In this document: positions 9,333 to 17,354 of the stretch, piece by piece | How positions within the stretch are numbered: the stretch's first letter is position 1 | How the letters are laid out: the number at the start of each line of letters is the position of its first letter | Source of the DNA: Verrucomicrobium spinosum DSM 4136 = JCM 18804 | Lineage (GTDB): Bacteria > Verrucomicrobiota > Verrucomicrobiia > Verrucomicrobiales > Verrucomicrobiaceae | Direction of reading: 5' to 3' | Assembly (NCBI RefSeq): GCF_000172155.1 | Contig: NZ_ABIZ01000001.1 | Location: 4,807,105 to 4,871,104 of the forward strand | Length of the DNA stretch: 64,000 nucleotides | Translations under genes and position numbers: made by a program | The notes under the pieces: generated by a model | Told to the model about the DNA's origin: nothing | Seen by the model: only the letters and a program-made list of their open reading frames with translations | The model's database searches: none

Positions 9333-10324
9333 TGGGGCAGTTTTTCGGCGGTGCGGAGTTTGGCGCTGCGGGAACGGGGGTTGCGTTTGACCTCCTCGTC
9401 TGTGGCCTCCTGGGGCTTGCGGTGCAGCAGCCTCAGGCAATGCTCCGGATTGCGGCGGGGCTCCGGCCACTCCGGGCGGTCCAGCCACTCCGTGGAAAGA
9501 CGCTGGAAAGCCTGCTTCACCATGCGGTCCTCCAGCGAGTGGAAGGAAATAACCGCCAGCCTGCCTCCCGGCTTCAGCCAGGCGGGTGCCGCATGCAGAA
9601 AGTCCGCCAGTGCCGCCAGCTCGTCATTGACCGCGATGCGCAGCCCCTGAAACGTGAGCGTGGCGGGATGGGTCTTGCCCCGGCGGGGAATCACGCCCGC
9701 AATGGCCGAGGCCAGGTCCGACGTGGTGGTGAAAGGCCTCTGCTCCCGGCGCTGCACCAGGGCCCGCACAATGCGGCGCGACTGGCGCTCCTCGCCATAC
9801 TCCCACAGGATGCGCTCCAGCTCCGCCGGCTCATCCTCATTCACCAGATCCGCCGCCGTACGGCCGCCCCCGGTGTTCATCCGCATGTCCAGCGGTCCCT
9901 CATGCATGAAGGAGAACCCACGGGAGGCCACATCCAGTTGGTACGAGGAAACTCCCAGGTCCACCAGAAGCCCATCCAGCGCCGTGATGCCCAGCGCTTG
10001 CAGCACCGCGGGAAAGTCGCGAAAGTTCGACTGCACACTCCGGAACTGGCCCGTGGCGGCATACGCTTTGAGCCGCTCCCCCGCGTGGCTCAAGGCATCG
10101 GTGTCCTGATCCAGGCCAATGACCTCCGCTCCAGCCTGCAGCAACAGGGAAGTGTGCCCCCCGCCTCCCAGTGTGCCATCCAGGATGACCTTGCCAGGCG
10201 CTGGAGCAAGAGCCGCCACCACCTCAGCCGGCAGCACTGGCAAATGGTAACCCGTGCCTCCGCCTGCGTCTGCTCCGGTGGGGGAGGCGTCGGCGATGGG
10301 AGAAGAACTGGGCTGGGCGGTCAT
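9329..10324 (-). CDS. rsmH: 16S rRNA (cytosine-1402-N4) methyltransferase RsmH
   Basis: RsmH (MraW) methylates N4 of C1402 in the decoding centre of 16S rRNA and is the usual first or second gene of dcw clusters. The 331-residue protein has H-L-P-V-L near residue 27, the S-adenosylmethionine loop D-G-T-L-G-G-G-G-H-T near residue 50, L-L-V-D-L-G-V-S-S-Y-Q-L-D, and the C-terminal S-F-H-S-L-E-D-R motif. The first 25 residues are low-complexity Ser/Ala/Gly and may not be translated if a later start is used. No mraZ gene lies upstream, so this is the first gene of the visible operon. Confidence 0.95.
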   Translation of the reverse strand: MTAQPSSSPIADASPTGADAGGGTGYHLPVLPAEVVAALAPAPGKVILDGTLGGGGHTSLLLQAGAEVIGLDQDTDALSHAGERLKAYAATGQFRSVQSNFRDFPAVLQALGITALDGLLVDLGVSSYQLDVASRGFSFMHEGPLDMRMNTGGGRTAADLVNEDEPAELERILWEYGEERQSRRIVRALVQRREQRPFTTTSDLASAIAGVIPRRGKTHPATLTFQGLRIAVNDELAALADFLHAAPAWLKPGGRLAVISFHSLEDRMVKQAFQRLSTEWLDRPEWPEPRRNPEHCLRLLHRKPQEATDEEVKRNPRSRSAKLRTAEKLPQ

Positions 10325-10493
10325 TGAAACGTCAGTTGGGAGCCAAATGGCGAAAAAAGCCCCGTCGCTTAACGTCTCTTAGATATCAGGACTTGGCCAA
10401 TTTGGCAATGACGGATAATGCCCCTTCTTGACCGGATTTCGACCGGAAATGCAGGAACTTTTTGCCCCCCACCCCGGAGGGAGCCGCGCCAGC
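10325..10493 (-). promoter_or_regulatory. Probable promoter region of the dcw operon
   Basis: This 169-base gap separates rsmH from the gene at 10494. Reading the minus strand it holds TTGCCA, a 17-base spacer and TATCTA, a weak sigma-70-like pair, and a direct repeat of GACCGGA spaced 11 bases apart (10430-10436 and 10441-10447 on the plus strand), about one helical turn. A regulator binding there is inference. No transcription terminator is obvious for the upstream gene. Confidence 0.3.
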
Positions 10494-11021
10494 TCAGAAT
10501 CCGGGCAGCGGATTGATCCTGGCCCGCTCAGGTGCCGTCAGTGGCGCGTCAGCCTTCCTGAGATAAGCCGCACGATTTTCCGTCAACCACTCGCGGGTCA
10601 TAATCCGGAGTTCCGTCACGGTCATCCCGGCTTTTGCGCCAGGGATCTCCCCCATCGCCGCCAGACGGGTCCGGTCACTGGAGAGACGATACTCATTGGC
10701 CCCCAGCTTGAGGGAGCCGCTCCAGGGGCCCTCACCGGCATTCGCCGCCACCAGGGACTCCACCTCGTTGGCCAGCATCTTCACCTTGCGGTAGCTGATC
10801 TGCCACGCCTTGCTCTCCCGGTACTCAATGATGACCGTGACCCCGGACTTGCTGAAGACCAGGGACTCGGGATCACTGGCCGCCAGGATGGCCGACCGAC
10901 GCTCGATCACAGGGCCATAGCGCTCCATGCACTGCTCCACCGTCTCCCCCAGTCTCGCCTCCGCGACCGTGGCGAACGACGTGGTGGCAAGGAACAGCAG
11001 GGCGCAGAGCTTCAGCTTCAT
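10494..11021 (-). CDS. Small exported protein of unknown function
   Basis: From the ATG at 11021 the protein has 175 residues and begins M-K-L-K followed by a hydrophobic stretch and an A-E-A cleavage site, a typical Sec signal peptide of about 22 residues. An alternative ATG at 11030 adds three residues. The mature part is soluble, with a C-M-E-R-Y-G motif near its start and no recognised domain. It lies upstream of the dcw operon on the same strand, 169 bases away, and is divergent from sufS. I do not recognise the family. Confidence 0.7.
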   Translation of the reverse strand: MKLKLCALLFLATTSFATVAEARLGETVEQCMERYGPVIERRSAILAASDPESLVFSKSGVTVIIEYRESKAWQISYRKVKMLANEVESLVAANAGEGPWSGSLKLGANEYRLSSDRTRLAAMGEIPGAKAGMTVTELRIMTREWLTENRAAYLRKADAPLTAPERARINPLPGF

Positions 11022-11138
11022 TGAGATCATCCGTAAGTGAAACGCCCCCAGTCTGTCAAGGTTGCGCAACCGGGCAATCTTGTTTCCCCATCTGCCCCTG
11101 CCCAGCAGAGTACAGATGGTGCTTTTTCCCGGGTTCCG

Positions 11139-11170
11139 TCTTGTGTCTTGTGTCTTCTGGTCTTGTGTCT
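11139..11170. repeat. Short TCTTGTG-type tandem repeat just before sufS
   Basis: Three copies of TCTTGTGTC or its truncated form occur within 32 bases and end 4 bases before the sufS start codon. The bases could influence translation initiation or arise by slippage. It is far shorter than the arrays elsewhere in the window. Confidence 0.45.
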
Positions 11171-11174
11171 CTCC

Positions 11175-12404
11175 ATGACATCAGACAGCGTCAACTGGGA
11201 GGCCGTGCGGGCCGATTTCCCCATCTTGCACCAGGAGGTGCGGGGGAATCCGCTCATCTATTTCGACAGCGCCGCCAGCTCCCAGAAACCGCGGCAGGTC
11301 ATTGATGCCCTCAGCCGCTATTATGAGCACGATAACGCGAACGTGCACCGTGGGCTCCATGAGCTGAGCTCCCGTGCCACCGATGCCTTCGAAGCCGCCC
11401 GCAGCAAGGTCGCCAAGTTCCTGAACGCCGCCAGCGCGGATGAGATCATCTTTACCCGCGGCACCACAGAGGGCATCAACCTCGTGGCCCAGGCCTATGG
11501 CACCCGCTACGTGAAGGAGGGGGACGTGGTCCTGCTCACGGAGATGGAGCACCACAGCAACCTCGTACCCTGGCAACTGCTGGCCGAGCGCACCAGCGCC
11601 ACCCTGCGCTTTGTCCCCGTGCTGGAAGACGGCACCCTGGACCTGGGCAAGCTGCCCGAGCTGCTCACGCCCGAGGTGAAGATCTTCTCCTTCACCCATA
11701 TCTCAAACTCGCTGGGCACCGTCAACCCAGTGGCAGATCTGTGCCGTGCCGCCCGTGCGGTGGGAGCCCTCTCCGTAGTGGACGCCGCCCAGAGCGCCGG
11801 GCACCTGCCCGTGGACGTGCAGGCTCTCGGTTGCGACTTCCTCGCCCTCTCCGGGCATAAGATGTGCGCCCCCACCGGCATCGGTGCCCTCTACGGTCGG
11901 GCCGAGGTTTTGGAGAAAACCCCTCCCTACCATGGCGGCGGGGAGATGATCGTCAGCGTCTCGCTGCACAAGAGCACCTATAAAGAGGCCCCGCACCGGT
12001 TTGAAGCAGGCACCCCCAACATCGCAGGTGCCGTGGGACTCGGCGCCGCCGTGGACTACCTGGAGAGCATCGGCCGGCAGAACATCGCGGAGCACGATAG
12101 CACCCTCGTCAGCTATGCCCAGCAGCGCATGGAGGCAGACGTGCCCGGCATCCGCATCATCGGCCCCCGTGATCGCAGCGGGCTCGTCGGGTTTGTCATG
12201 GAGTCCGCGCATCCGCATGATCTCACCACCTATGCCGACCGCTACGGCCTCGCCCTCCGCGGCGGGCATCATTGCAACCAGCCCCTCATGAAGAAGTTCA
12301 GGCTGCCCGGCACCTCCCGCGCCAGCTTCTACTTCTACAACACCAAGGAGGAGATCGATCGCATGATCACCATCCTCCAGGAGGCCGCCCGATTCTTCAG
12401 TTGA
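11175..12404 (+). CDS. sufS: Cysteine desulfurase SufS
   Basis: SufS is a PLP enzyme that takes sulfur from L-cysteine for Fe-S cluster assembly. From the ATG at 11175 it has 409 residues, the normal length. PLP lysine K229 lies in L-S-G-H-K-M, histidines in E-M-E-H-H-S-N, and the persulfide-forming cysteine C367 in R-G-G-H-H-C-N-Q, the group II (SufS) arrangement. The open frame extends 46 codons upstream but that part is low-complexity and carries the TCTTGTG repeat. sufU follows 47 bases downstream, so sulfur is likely passed to SufU. No sufBCD genes are in the window. Confidence 0.95.
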   Translation: MTSDSVNWEAVRADFPILHQEVRGNPLIYFDSAASSQKPRQVIDALSRYYEHDNANVHRGLHELSSRATDAFEAARSKVAKFLNAASADEIIFTRGTTEGINLVAQAYGTRYVKEGDVVLLTEMEHHSNLVPWQLLAERTSATLRFVPVLEDGTLDLGKLPELLTPEVKIFSFTHISNSLGTVNPVADLCRAARAVGALSVVDAAQSAGHLPVDVQALGCDFLALSGHKMCAPTGIGALYGRAEVLEKTPPYHGGGEMIVSVSLHKSTYKEAPHRFEAGTPNIAGAVGLGAAVDYLESIGRQNIAEHDSTLVSYAQQRMEADVPGIRIIGPRDRSGLVGFVMESAHPHDLTTYADRYGLALRGGHHCNQPLMKKFRLPGTSRASFYFYNTKEEIDRMITILQEAARFFS

Positions 12405-12451
12405 TCGAAGCCGATCCGCGGATTCCTTCTCTTCCTTTCTCTCCTCCCTCC

Positions 12452-12949
12452 ATGATCCCCAACTCCGACCTTGAAGAACTCTACCAGCAGGTGCTGCTGG
12501 ACCACTCCCGGCGCCCGCGCAACTTCGGTGAGCTGACCGAGGCCGACGCCACCGAGGCAGGCGAGAAGGTGGTCAAGGTTCAAGGTGACAACCCCTCCTG
12601 TGGCGACGAGATCGTGGTCTCCGTGAAACTGGCGGACACCGGACTCAAGCTGGCCGACATCAAGTTCACCGGTCAAGGCTGCGCCATCAGCCAGGCCTCC
12701 GCCTCGCTCATGACGATCAAGACCAAGGGCCGCAGCCGGGCCGAGGTGGAAGAACTCATCGCCGCCTTTCACGACCTCATCACCAAGCAGACGGAGAATC
12801 CGCCAGACATCCTCGGTGATCTGCAACTCCTCCAAGGCGTCTGGCGCTTCCCCCAGCGCGTGAAATGCGCCACCCTCGCCTGGCGCGCCCTCGAGCAAGC
12901 CCTGCGAGAAGGCTCTGCGGGCGTCGTGACGACTGAGGTCGAAGGGTAG
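12452..12949 (+). CDS. sufU: SufU sulfur acceptor for SufS
   Basis: SufU is a zinc protein that takes persulfide sulfur from SufS and passes it to the Fe-S scaffold. The ATG at 12452 gives 165 residues; upstream codons in the same frame lie inside sufS and are not coding. Zinc ligands are visible as C50 and D52 in P-S-C-G-D-E, C77 in G-Q-G-C-A-I-S and C139 in R-V-K-C-A-T-L-A-W. The about 20-residue insertion between the second and third ligands is typical of SufU rather than IscU. It forms an operon with sufS. Confidence 0.93.
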   Translation: MIPNSDLEELYQQVLLDHSRRPRNFGELTEADATEAGEKVVKVQGDNPSCGDEIVVSVKLADTGLKLADIKFTGQGCAISQASASLMTIKTKGRSRAEVEELIAAFHDLITKQTENPPDILGDLQLLQGVWRFPQRVKCATLAWRALEQALREGSAGVVTTEVEG

Positions 12950-12974
12950 CAGGAGCCCCGCGCACCCGCGCATG

Positions 12975-13023
12975 GGGGAGCGCACGCATCCTGCGTGCCC
13001 CCTTCTGCATCCTGCGGAAGGGC
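12975..13023 (+). repeat. Dispersed hairpin repeat, family A copy 1
   Basis: GGGGAGCGCACGCATCCTGC begins a unit whose first hairpin has 7-bp arms GCACGCA/TGCGTGC with a 3-base loop (12982-12998), followed by a second weaker hairpin around CTGCATCCTGCGG. Copies 2 and 3 are at 13505-13555 (inverted) and 16550-16602. It lies 25 bases after sufU. Confidence 0.65.
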
Positions 13024-13504
13024 CCGCCCGGTGAAGCAGCGATCAACCTACGCTGCAACACCTTGAGCGCGCCGCCCCCCGCGCATCCGGGCATTTGCCA
13101 TTAGGGGGGGAGCACAGGCGACTGGTCTGCTGCAAGGTCAGCTCGCCCGAAGCTCAGTAGCACTCGAACCCGATGCCGGAGGCATCAAAGCCATTAGACG
13201 CCATGAGGTTGAAGGAGCGTAGCGACTGACACCTCCGGAAGATGAAGATGAGTATTGCATCCCGGAGCGGATGCCAGCGACGTCCCTTTGCCTGCGCAGG
13301 TTGCAGTTCAACCTTGGGATCGGGGGGAGAAAGGAAATCAGGTGTGGAGGCCGCAACCTCCCTCTCCCTCCCCGCCATCATCACCACCCCCACGACCGTC
13401 ACCCGAGTCCTCCCACGCCACCAAGAGCCGGGACGACTCTTCCACCTTCCCTTCGGCGAAGTTTCGTAGTTTCCTGCACCCACTTCCACCACATCACGCC
13501 GCCT
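13024..13504. repeat. Gene-free repeat-derived region and leader of octamer array 1
   Basis: I see no credible gene here. The stretch holds a GATGCCGGAGGCATC palindrome at about 13172-13186, then a segment with A-A-C-C-T-T-G-G-G near 13310, ATCAGGTGTGGAGGCC at 13338-13353, and CCAAGAGCCGGGACG followed by CTCTTCCACCTTCCC at about 13421-13451. The last three motifs recur in the same order before array 3 at 18857-18990, and part recurs before array 2. Open frames across it are translations of repeats. Confidence 0.6.
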
Positions 13505-13555
13505 GACGTCCCCGGCAAGATGCCGGGAACTGCACGCAAGATGCGTGCGCTCCCC
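13505..13555 (-). repeat. Dispersed hairpin repeat, family A copy 2 (inverted)
   Basis: Read on the minus strand this copy has the same two hairpins as copy 3: GCACGCATCTTGCGTGC and CCCGGCATCTTGCCGGG. It abuts the first unit of octamer array 1. Confidence 0.65.
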
Positions 13556-14150
13556 ACCATCCCACCATCCCACCATCCCACCATCCCACCATCCCACCAT
13601 CCCACCATCCCACCATCCCACCATCCCACCACTCCACCACTCCACCACTCCACCACTCCACCACTCCACCACTCCACCACTCCACCACTCCACCACTCCA
13701 CCACTCCACCACTCCACCACTCCACCACTCCACCACTCCATCACTCCATCACTCCATCACTCCATCACTCCATCACTCCATCACTCCATCACTCCACCAC
13801 TCCACCACTCCACCACTCCACCACTCCACCACTCCACCACTCCATCACTCCATCACTCCATCACTCCACCACTCCACCACTCCACCACTCCACCACTCCA
13901 CCACTCCATCACTCCATCACTCCATCACTCCATCACTCCATCACTCCATCACTCCATCACTCCATCACTCCATCACTCCATCACTCCATCACTCCATCAC
14001 TCCATCACTCCATCACTCCATCACTCCATCACTCCATCACTCCATCACTCCATCACTCCACCACTCCACCACTCCACCACTCCACCACTCCATCACTCCA
14101 TCACTCCATCACTCCATCACTCCATCACTCCATCACCCCATCACTCCACC
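13555..14150 (+). repeat. Octamer tandem array 1 (about 74 units)
   Basis: Nearly 600 bases of an 8-base unit, with blockwise variants: ACCATCCC first, then ACCACTCC, then ATCACTCC, returning to ACCACTCC in three later blocks. Neighbouring units are usually identical, which points to slippage or unequal exchange. Because 8 is not a multiple of 3 and no frame contains a stop, the array creates long false open frames on both strands. Its last units supply the stop codon of the kinase gene on the minus strand. It lies between convergent sufU and the kinase gene. Confidence 0.97.
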
Positions 14151-15670
14151 TCCCCGCCCCTCCTCATCCGCCAGCCCTCAAACACGGCCAACATCAACAG
14201 CACTCCCGCCAATCCCAACATCACACTCGACCTCGACCACGCCGTGGCCGCGCTGATTTCTTGGGCGGCGATGGCCATGCCAAAGAAGATCAACACCGCC
14301 AGCACCCGCGCCTTCCGTCGCGCCACTTTCCCCGCTGGACCGCCCACAAGTTGACTGGGCGTCAAACGGCGCTCCTTTCCCCACGCAGTGGAGCACAGAT
14401 ACAGCAGATGCATCTTGCGCCACAGCGGGTACCCCAGCAATCCGAGCACCAGCACCAGCCCGGCTGCCAGCCATCCCGTCGGACGAGGCATCCAGATGAA
14501 CCCGATGAACACCGGGAGGAAAAACGTCGCCACATTCCACAGAGAGAACATACCCCCTAGCAGAGCGAACTCCCGCCGCTCTGTGGGCGTCAGGTGTTGC
14601 AGCACCTCCGAAACAACGGGCGAACCCGCCAGCAGTTCCATCACCGAGCGCCGCCCCTTGCGCGCCGCCCCAGGTTGTTGGGGGCTTCCCCCCCCTTCCT
14701 CCCTCTCCATCGCCGCCGCCACCGTCTCCACCTGCGTCCTGAACTCCGCCGCAGTGGGAAACCGCAACTCCGGAGTGTGCTCCAGGGCCCGCAGCACTAT
14801 TTCATCAATCCGAATGTCCACCTGCACCTTGCGGGACGGCGGCTCCAGCCTTTCGCCGGGACGTTCACCGGTGAGCAACTCATAGAGCACCACCCCCAGG
14901 GAGTAGATGTCAGCCCGATGATCCGTCATCACCCCCTGCTCCTTCGCCTCCGGTGCAGCGTAAGCCGGTGTCCCCATCCCCAGCGTCGCCGAGGTGACGC
15001 CCCCCTCCTCAACAACGGCCTCATCACCCGTCACCATCTTGGCGATGCCGAAGTCCGTGATCTTCACGCGCCCCTCCTTGTCCACCAGCAGGTTCTCCGG
15101 CTTGATGTCCCGATGCACGATCCCGTGCTCATGAGCACATTGCAGCGCCTCACACACCGGCGGAACGATCGCGAGAGCCTCCTTGGGCGACAGCCGCCGC
15201 GTCTGGATGAGCTGTCGCAAATTCACCCCATCCACAAACTCCATGATCAGGTAATAAAAACCCTGCGTCTCTCCAAAGTCATGCACCGCGACAATATGCG
15301 GATGATTCAGCCGCGCCAGAGCCTGCGCCTCACGCTCAAATCGAAACGCGAAATCCTCATCCCCCACCCGCTCTGGAGCCAGCAACTTCAGCGCCACCAA
15401 CCGGTTCAACGACTTCTGACGAGCTTTGTAAACCACCCCCATGCCTCCGCGCCCGAAACACTCCAGAATCTCCAGTTGTGGGAAATAAGGTGCCAGTTCC
15501 TCAGGTGTCAACGTGGGCAGCGGAGCCGACTCTCCCCCGTGAGTCTGGGTTGGCTCCAGCACCTGGCCCATCAGGCAGGCAGGACACAACCCCTGGGGAG
15601 CCTGGGCATTTACCAACGGCTTCCCACACTTGGGGCAGTTTGTTTTGATCTCTCTCGATGATTCACTCAT
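14141..15670 (-). CDS. Membrane-anchored Ser/Thr protein kinase with N-terminal zinc ribbon
   Basis: The 509-residue protein begins with a zinc-ribbon-like pair C12-x2-C15 and C29-x2-C32, followed by a Hanks-type kinase domain (about 67-325): glycine loop G-R-G-G-M-G (73-78), lysine K95, H-R-D (186-188), D-F-G (206-208) and A-P-E. The C-terminal third has about four membrane segments. It lies 43 bases downstream of the sigma factor gene on the same strand, a pairing common in Planctomycetes and Verrucomicrobia, so the two probably form one signalling unit. The final three codons, including TGA, fall inside octamer array 1, so array changes could alter the C-terminus. Confidence 0.9.
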   Translation of the reverse strand: MSESSREIKTNCPKCGKPLVNAQAPQGLCPACLMGQVLEPTQTHGGESAPLPTLTPEELAPYFPQLEILECFGRGGMGVVYKARQKSLNRLVALKLLAPERVGDEDFAFRFEREAQALARLNHPHIVAVHDFGETQGFYYLIMEFVDGVNLRQLIQTRRLSPKEALAIVPPVCEALQCAHEHGIVHRDIKPENLLVDKEGRVKITDFGIAKMVTGDEAVVEEGGVTSATLGMGTPAYAAPEAKEQGVMTDHRADIYSLGVVLYELLTGERPGERLEPPSRKVQVDIRIDEIVLRALEHTPELRFPTAAEFRTQVETVAAAMEREEGGGSPQQPGAARKGRRSVMELLAGSPVVSEVLQHLTPTERREFALLGGMFSLWNVATFFLPVFIGFIWMPRPTGWLAAGLVLVLGLLGYPLWRKMHLLYLCSTAWGKERRLTPSQLVGGPAGKVARRKARVLAVLIFFGMAIAAQEISAATAWSRSSVMLGLAGVLLMLAVFEGWRMRRGGEVE

Positions 15671-15713
15671 ACCCGGTCCTGACGCGTCGATTCCAAATCA
15701 TCACCGAAAAGTT

Positions 15714-16463
15714 TCATCCATCCAGAAGAGCACGATACAATGCCTGGAGCTCCACCTCCACCATCGCAGAGTCCCCCACCGTTCCCGCCACCTCCTCGCG
15801 CACCCTCTGGCGGAAACGCCTCTTCAATCGGTGCACCGCCATGCGAAAAGCAGGAAGACTCAGACCCGCCTGGAGGGCCAGGCCGGATTGTTCGCCATAC
15901 CCGCCCTCACCCATCAGCAGAGGCTTCACCTCCTCAAAGAACGGCCCGTTGCCCTGCAGCACGCATTCATCGCGCAGACGATCCAGTGCATGCGAGAGCA
16001 GCGTGACCGCCCACTGCTTGTCGTACTGCGCATCCGGAGAAGGCTGCGCGGGATCCACCACGTTTGCCATCTCCTCGCCTTCATAGTCCACCGCGATCCA
16101 GCCCGCCCCACGCTTCATGGTGTGCGCCGCCATCCGGTGATGAGACAGAAAATGCTTCACCGCCCCGAGCAGATAGGACCGGAATCGCCCGCGAGCCGGA
16201 TCCACCGCCTCCATGGTGCCACCCCGCAAAACTTGCGCAAAGAAAGCGTGCGCCATCTCCCGGGCCGCATCCGCATCGCGCAACTCACAGCGCAAAAATG
16301 CCACCACCGGCTCGTAGTACGCTTCGCAGAGCTCCGCCAACGCCACCCGCCCCTCCTCAGAAGGGGACTTCGCCAGACACACCCGCGTCCACCGGGTGCT
16401 GTGAAATCCCAGCCCACTGCGTAAAGCAGGCGCTGTTGCGGTGGAAGGAATCGGTTCAGTCAT
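15714..16463 (-). CDS. ECF-like RNA polymerase sigma factor
   Basis: The ATG at 16463 gives 249 residues; a start 8 codons upstream is possible. The protein begins with F-H-S-T-R-W-T-R-V, then a sigma region 2-like helix set (A-Y-Y-E-P-V-V-A-F-L, A-R-E-M-A-H-A-F-F-A) and R-G-R-F-R-S-Y-L-L-G-A-V-K-H-F-L, and a C-terminal region 4-like helix-turn-helix (S-L-P-A-F-R-M-A-V-H-R-L-K-R-R-F). This is the planctomycete/verrucomicrobial kinase-linked ECF pattern, in which no anti-sigma gene is present and the adjacent kinase is thought to control the sigma factor. Targets cannot be read from the sequence. Confidence 0.85.
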   Translation of the reverse strand: MTEPIPSTATAPALRSGLGFHSTRWTRVCLAKSPSEEGRVALAELCEAYYEPVVAFLRCELRDADAAREMAHAFFAQVLRGGTMEAVDPARGRFRSYLLGAVKHFLSHHRMAAHTMKRGAGWIAVDYEGEEMANVVDPAQPSPDAQYDKQWAVTLLSHALDRLRDECVLQGNGPFFEEVKPLLMGEGGYGEQSGLALQAGLSLPAFRMAVHRLKRRFRQRVREEVAGTVGDSAMVEVELQALYRALLDG

Positions 16464-16549
16464 GGTCGGATACAGGCCCCCTGACACATTGCAGGAGAAC
16501 TATCACGCAATGAAAGGAAAAAAAGATGGCCTCAGTGCCCGGGGAGCTC

Positions 16550-16602
16550 GGGGAGCGCACGCATCCTGCGTGCTGTTTGCGGCATCTTGCCGCGAACGTC
16601 AG
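16550..16602 (+). repeat. Dispersed hairpin repeat, family A copy 3
   Basis: Two adjacent hairpins: GCACGCATCCTGCGTGC and GCGGCATCTTGCCGC. It matches the minus-strand reading of 13505-13555 over most of its length, including the following A-C-G-T-C-A-G. Confidence 0.7.
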
Positions 16603-16704
16603 TCAGCGCATGACATCAGGTCCAACTGACGTGGGGGTGTTGATGGCGGTGGGGAGAAAGCAGATGCTGTCGGCCTTCCCACCTGATCATCGTCCTGGGA
16701 GGTC

Positions 16705-16742
16705 CCCAACGTTGACTCGCTTAGGGCTCGTCCAACGTTGGG
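16705..16742 (-). repeat. Dispersed palindromic repeat, family B copy 1
   Basis: The unit CCCAACGTTGACTCGC ... GTCCAACGTTGGG folds into a stem of about 12 bp with one bulge and a loop GAGCCCTAAGCGA (or its complement). Read on the minus strand it matches 18831-18868 at all but a few positions. Confidence 0.7.
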
Positions 16743-17145
16743 CTGTGTTAGAGATCCCCGCTGGGGATCTGCTTCGATCTGGGGCGGCCGCCTCAAGGCT
16801 GGTTCCTTGGCTTCCACCCCAAAACGCGCGCGGTTGGTCCGTTCTCCTCACGCCGACAACTACGGCCGACATGGGTGGTCGCACGGCAGAAGGCTAGCTC
16901 AAACAGCTTCTGTATCCGCACTCACCCCGATGGCTCACGCCTTAACTCTCACCCACAGGTGTTTGATCACCATCCATCCAGCGCCCCTGTATTTGTCCAC
17001 GTGAGGAGGCACTAGCTGAAGCGTCTGCAGGTTTCGCCTTCTCGCCACGTCATCAACCTTCGAAAGACTCAGGCACTCTTCCACTTTCCCTTCGACGACC
17101 TTTCGTAGTTTCCAGCACCCCCTCCTCTCCGTAACGCGCTGACTC

Positions 17146-17232
17146 ACCCCATCACCCCATCACCCCATCACCCCACCACTCCACCACTCCACCACTCCAC
17201 CACTCCACCACTCCACCACTCCACCACTCCAT
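17146..17232 (+). repeat. Octamer tandem array 2 (about 11 units)
   Basis: Four units of the CCATCACC type are followed by seven of the CCACCACT type. It is the shortest of the four octamer arrays and is preceded by the CTCTTCCACTTTCCC leader motif at 17075-17095. It lies 122 bases upstream of the gene at 17355. Confidence 0.93.
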
Positions 17233-17354
17233 CCTCCGCCCCGCCCCGTCCCGCTCCACACCTCCTTCACCAAACCCTCACAACTCCTTCACGCCGAATT
17301 CACACCTCAGGACTTCCCACCGCATCGCCGCTTCGGCATGCTGGCGGGAGCCCG

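Larger units (their letters stand above)
16464..17145. other. Gene-free region with two dispersed repeats
   Basis: No gene is supported. The region carries family A copy 3 (16550-16602), family B copy 1 (16705-16742) with a flanking ATCCCCGCTGGGGAT hairpin (16756-16770), and at 17074-17125 a CTCTTCCACTTTCCC motif and TTTCGTAGTTTCC that also precede array 1. It lies between divergent genes, so promoters of the sigma factor gene and of 17355 must be here or close by, but none is convincing. Confidence 0.5.

Noticed and set aside
13555-14150. Octamer arrays as CRISPR arrays
   Set aside because: Units are 8 bases and directly adjacent, with no spacers and no cas genes nearby.
13271-14560. Long open frames across octamer array 1, up to 429 codons on plus and 196 on minus
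   Set aside because: They are translations of an 8-base repeat that is open in every frame; all three plus frames and the minus frames look alike, and there is no start signal or non-repeat domain.
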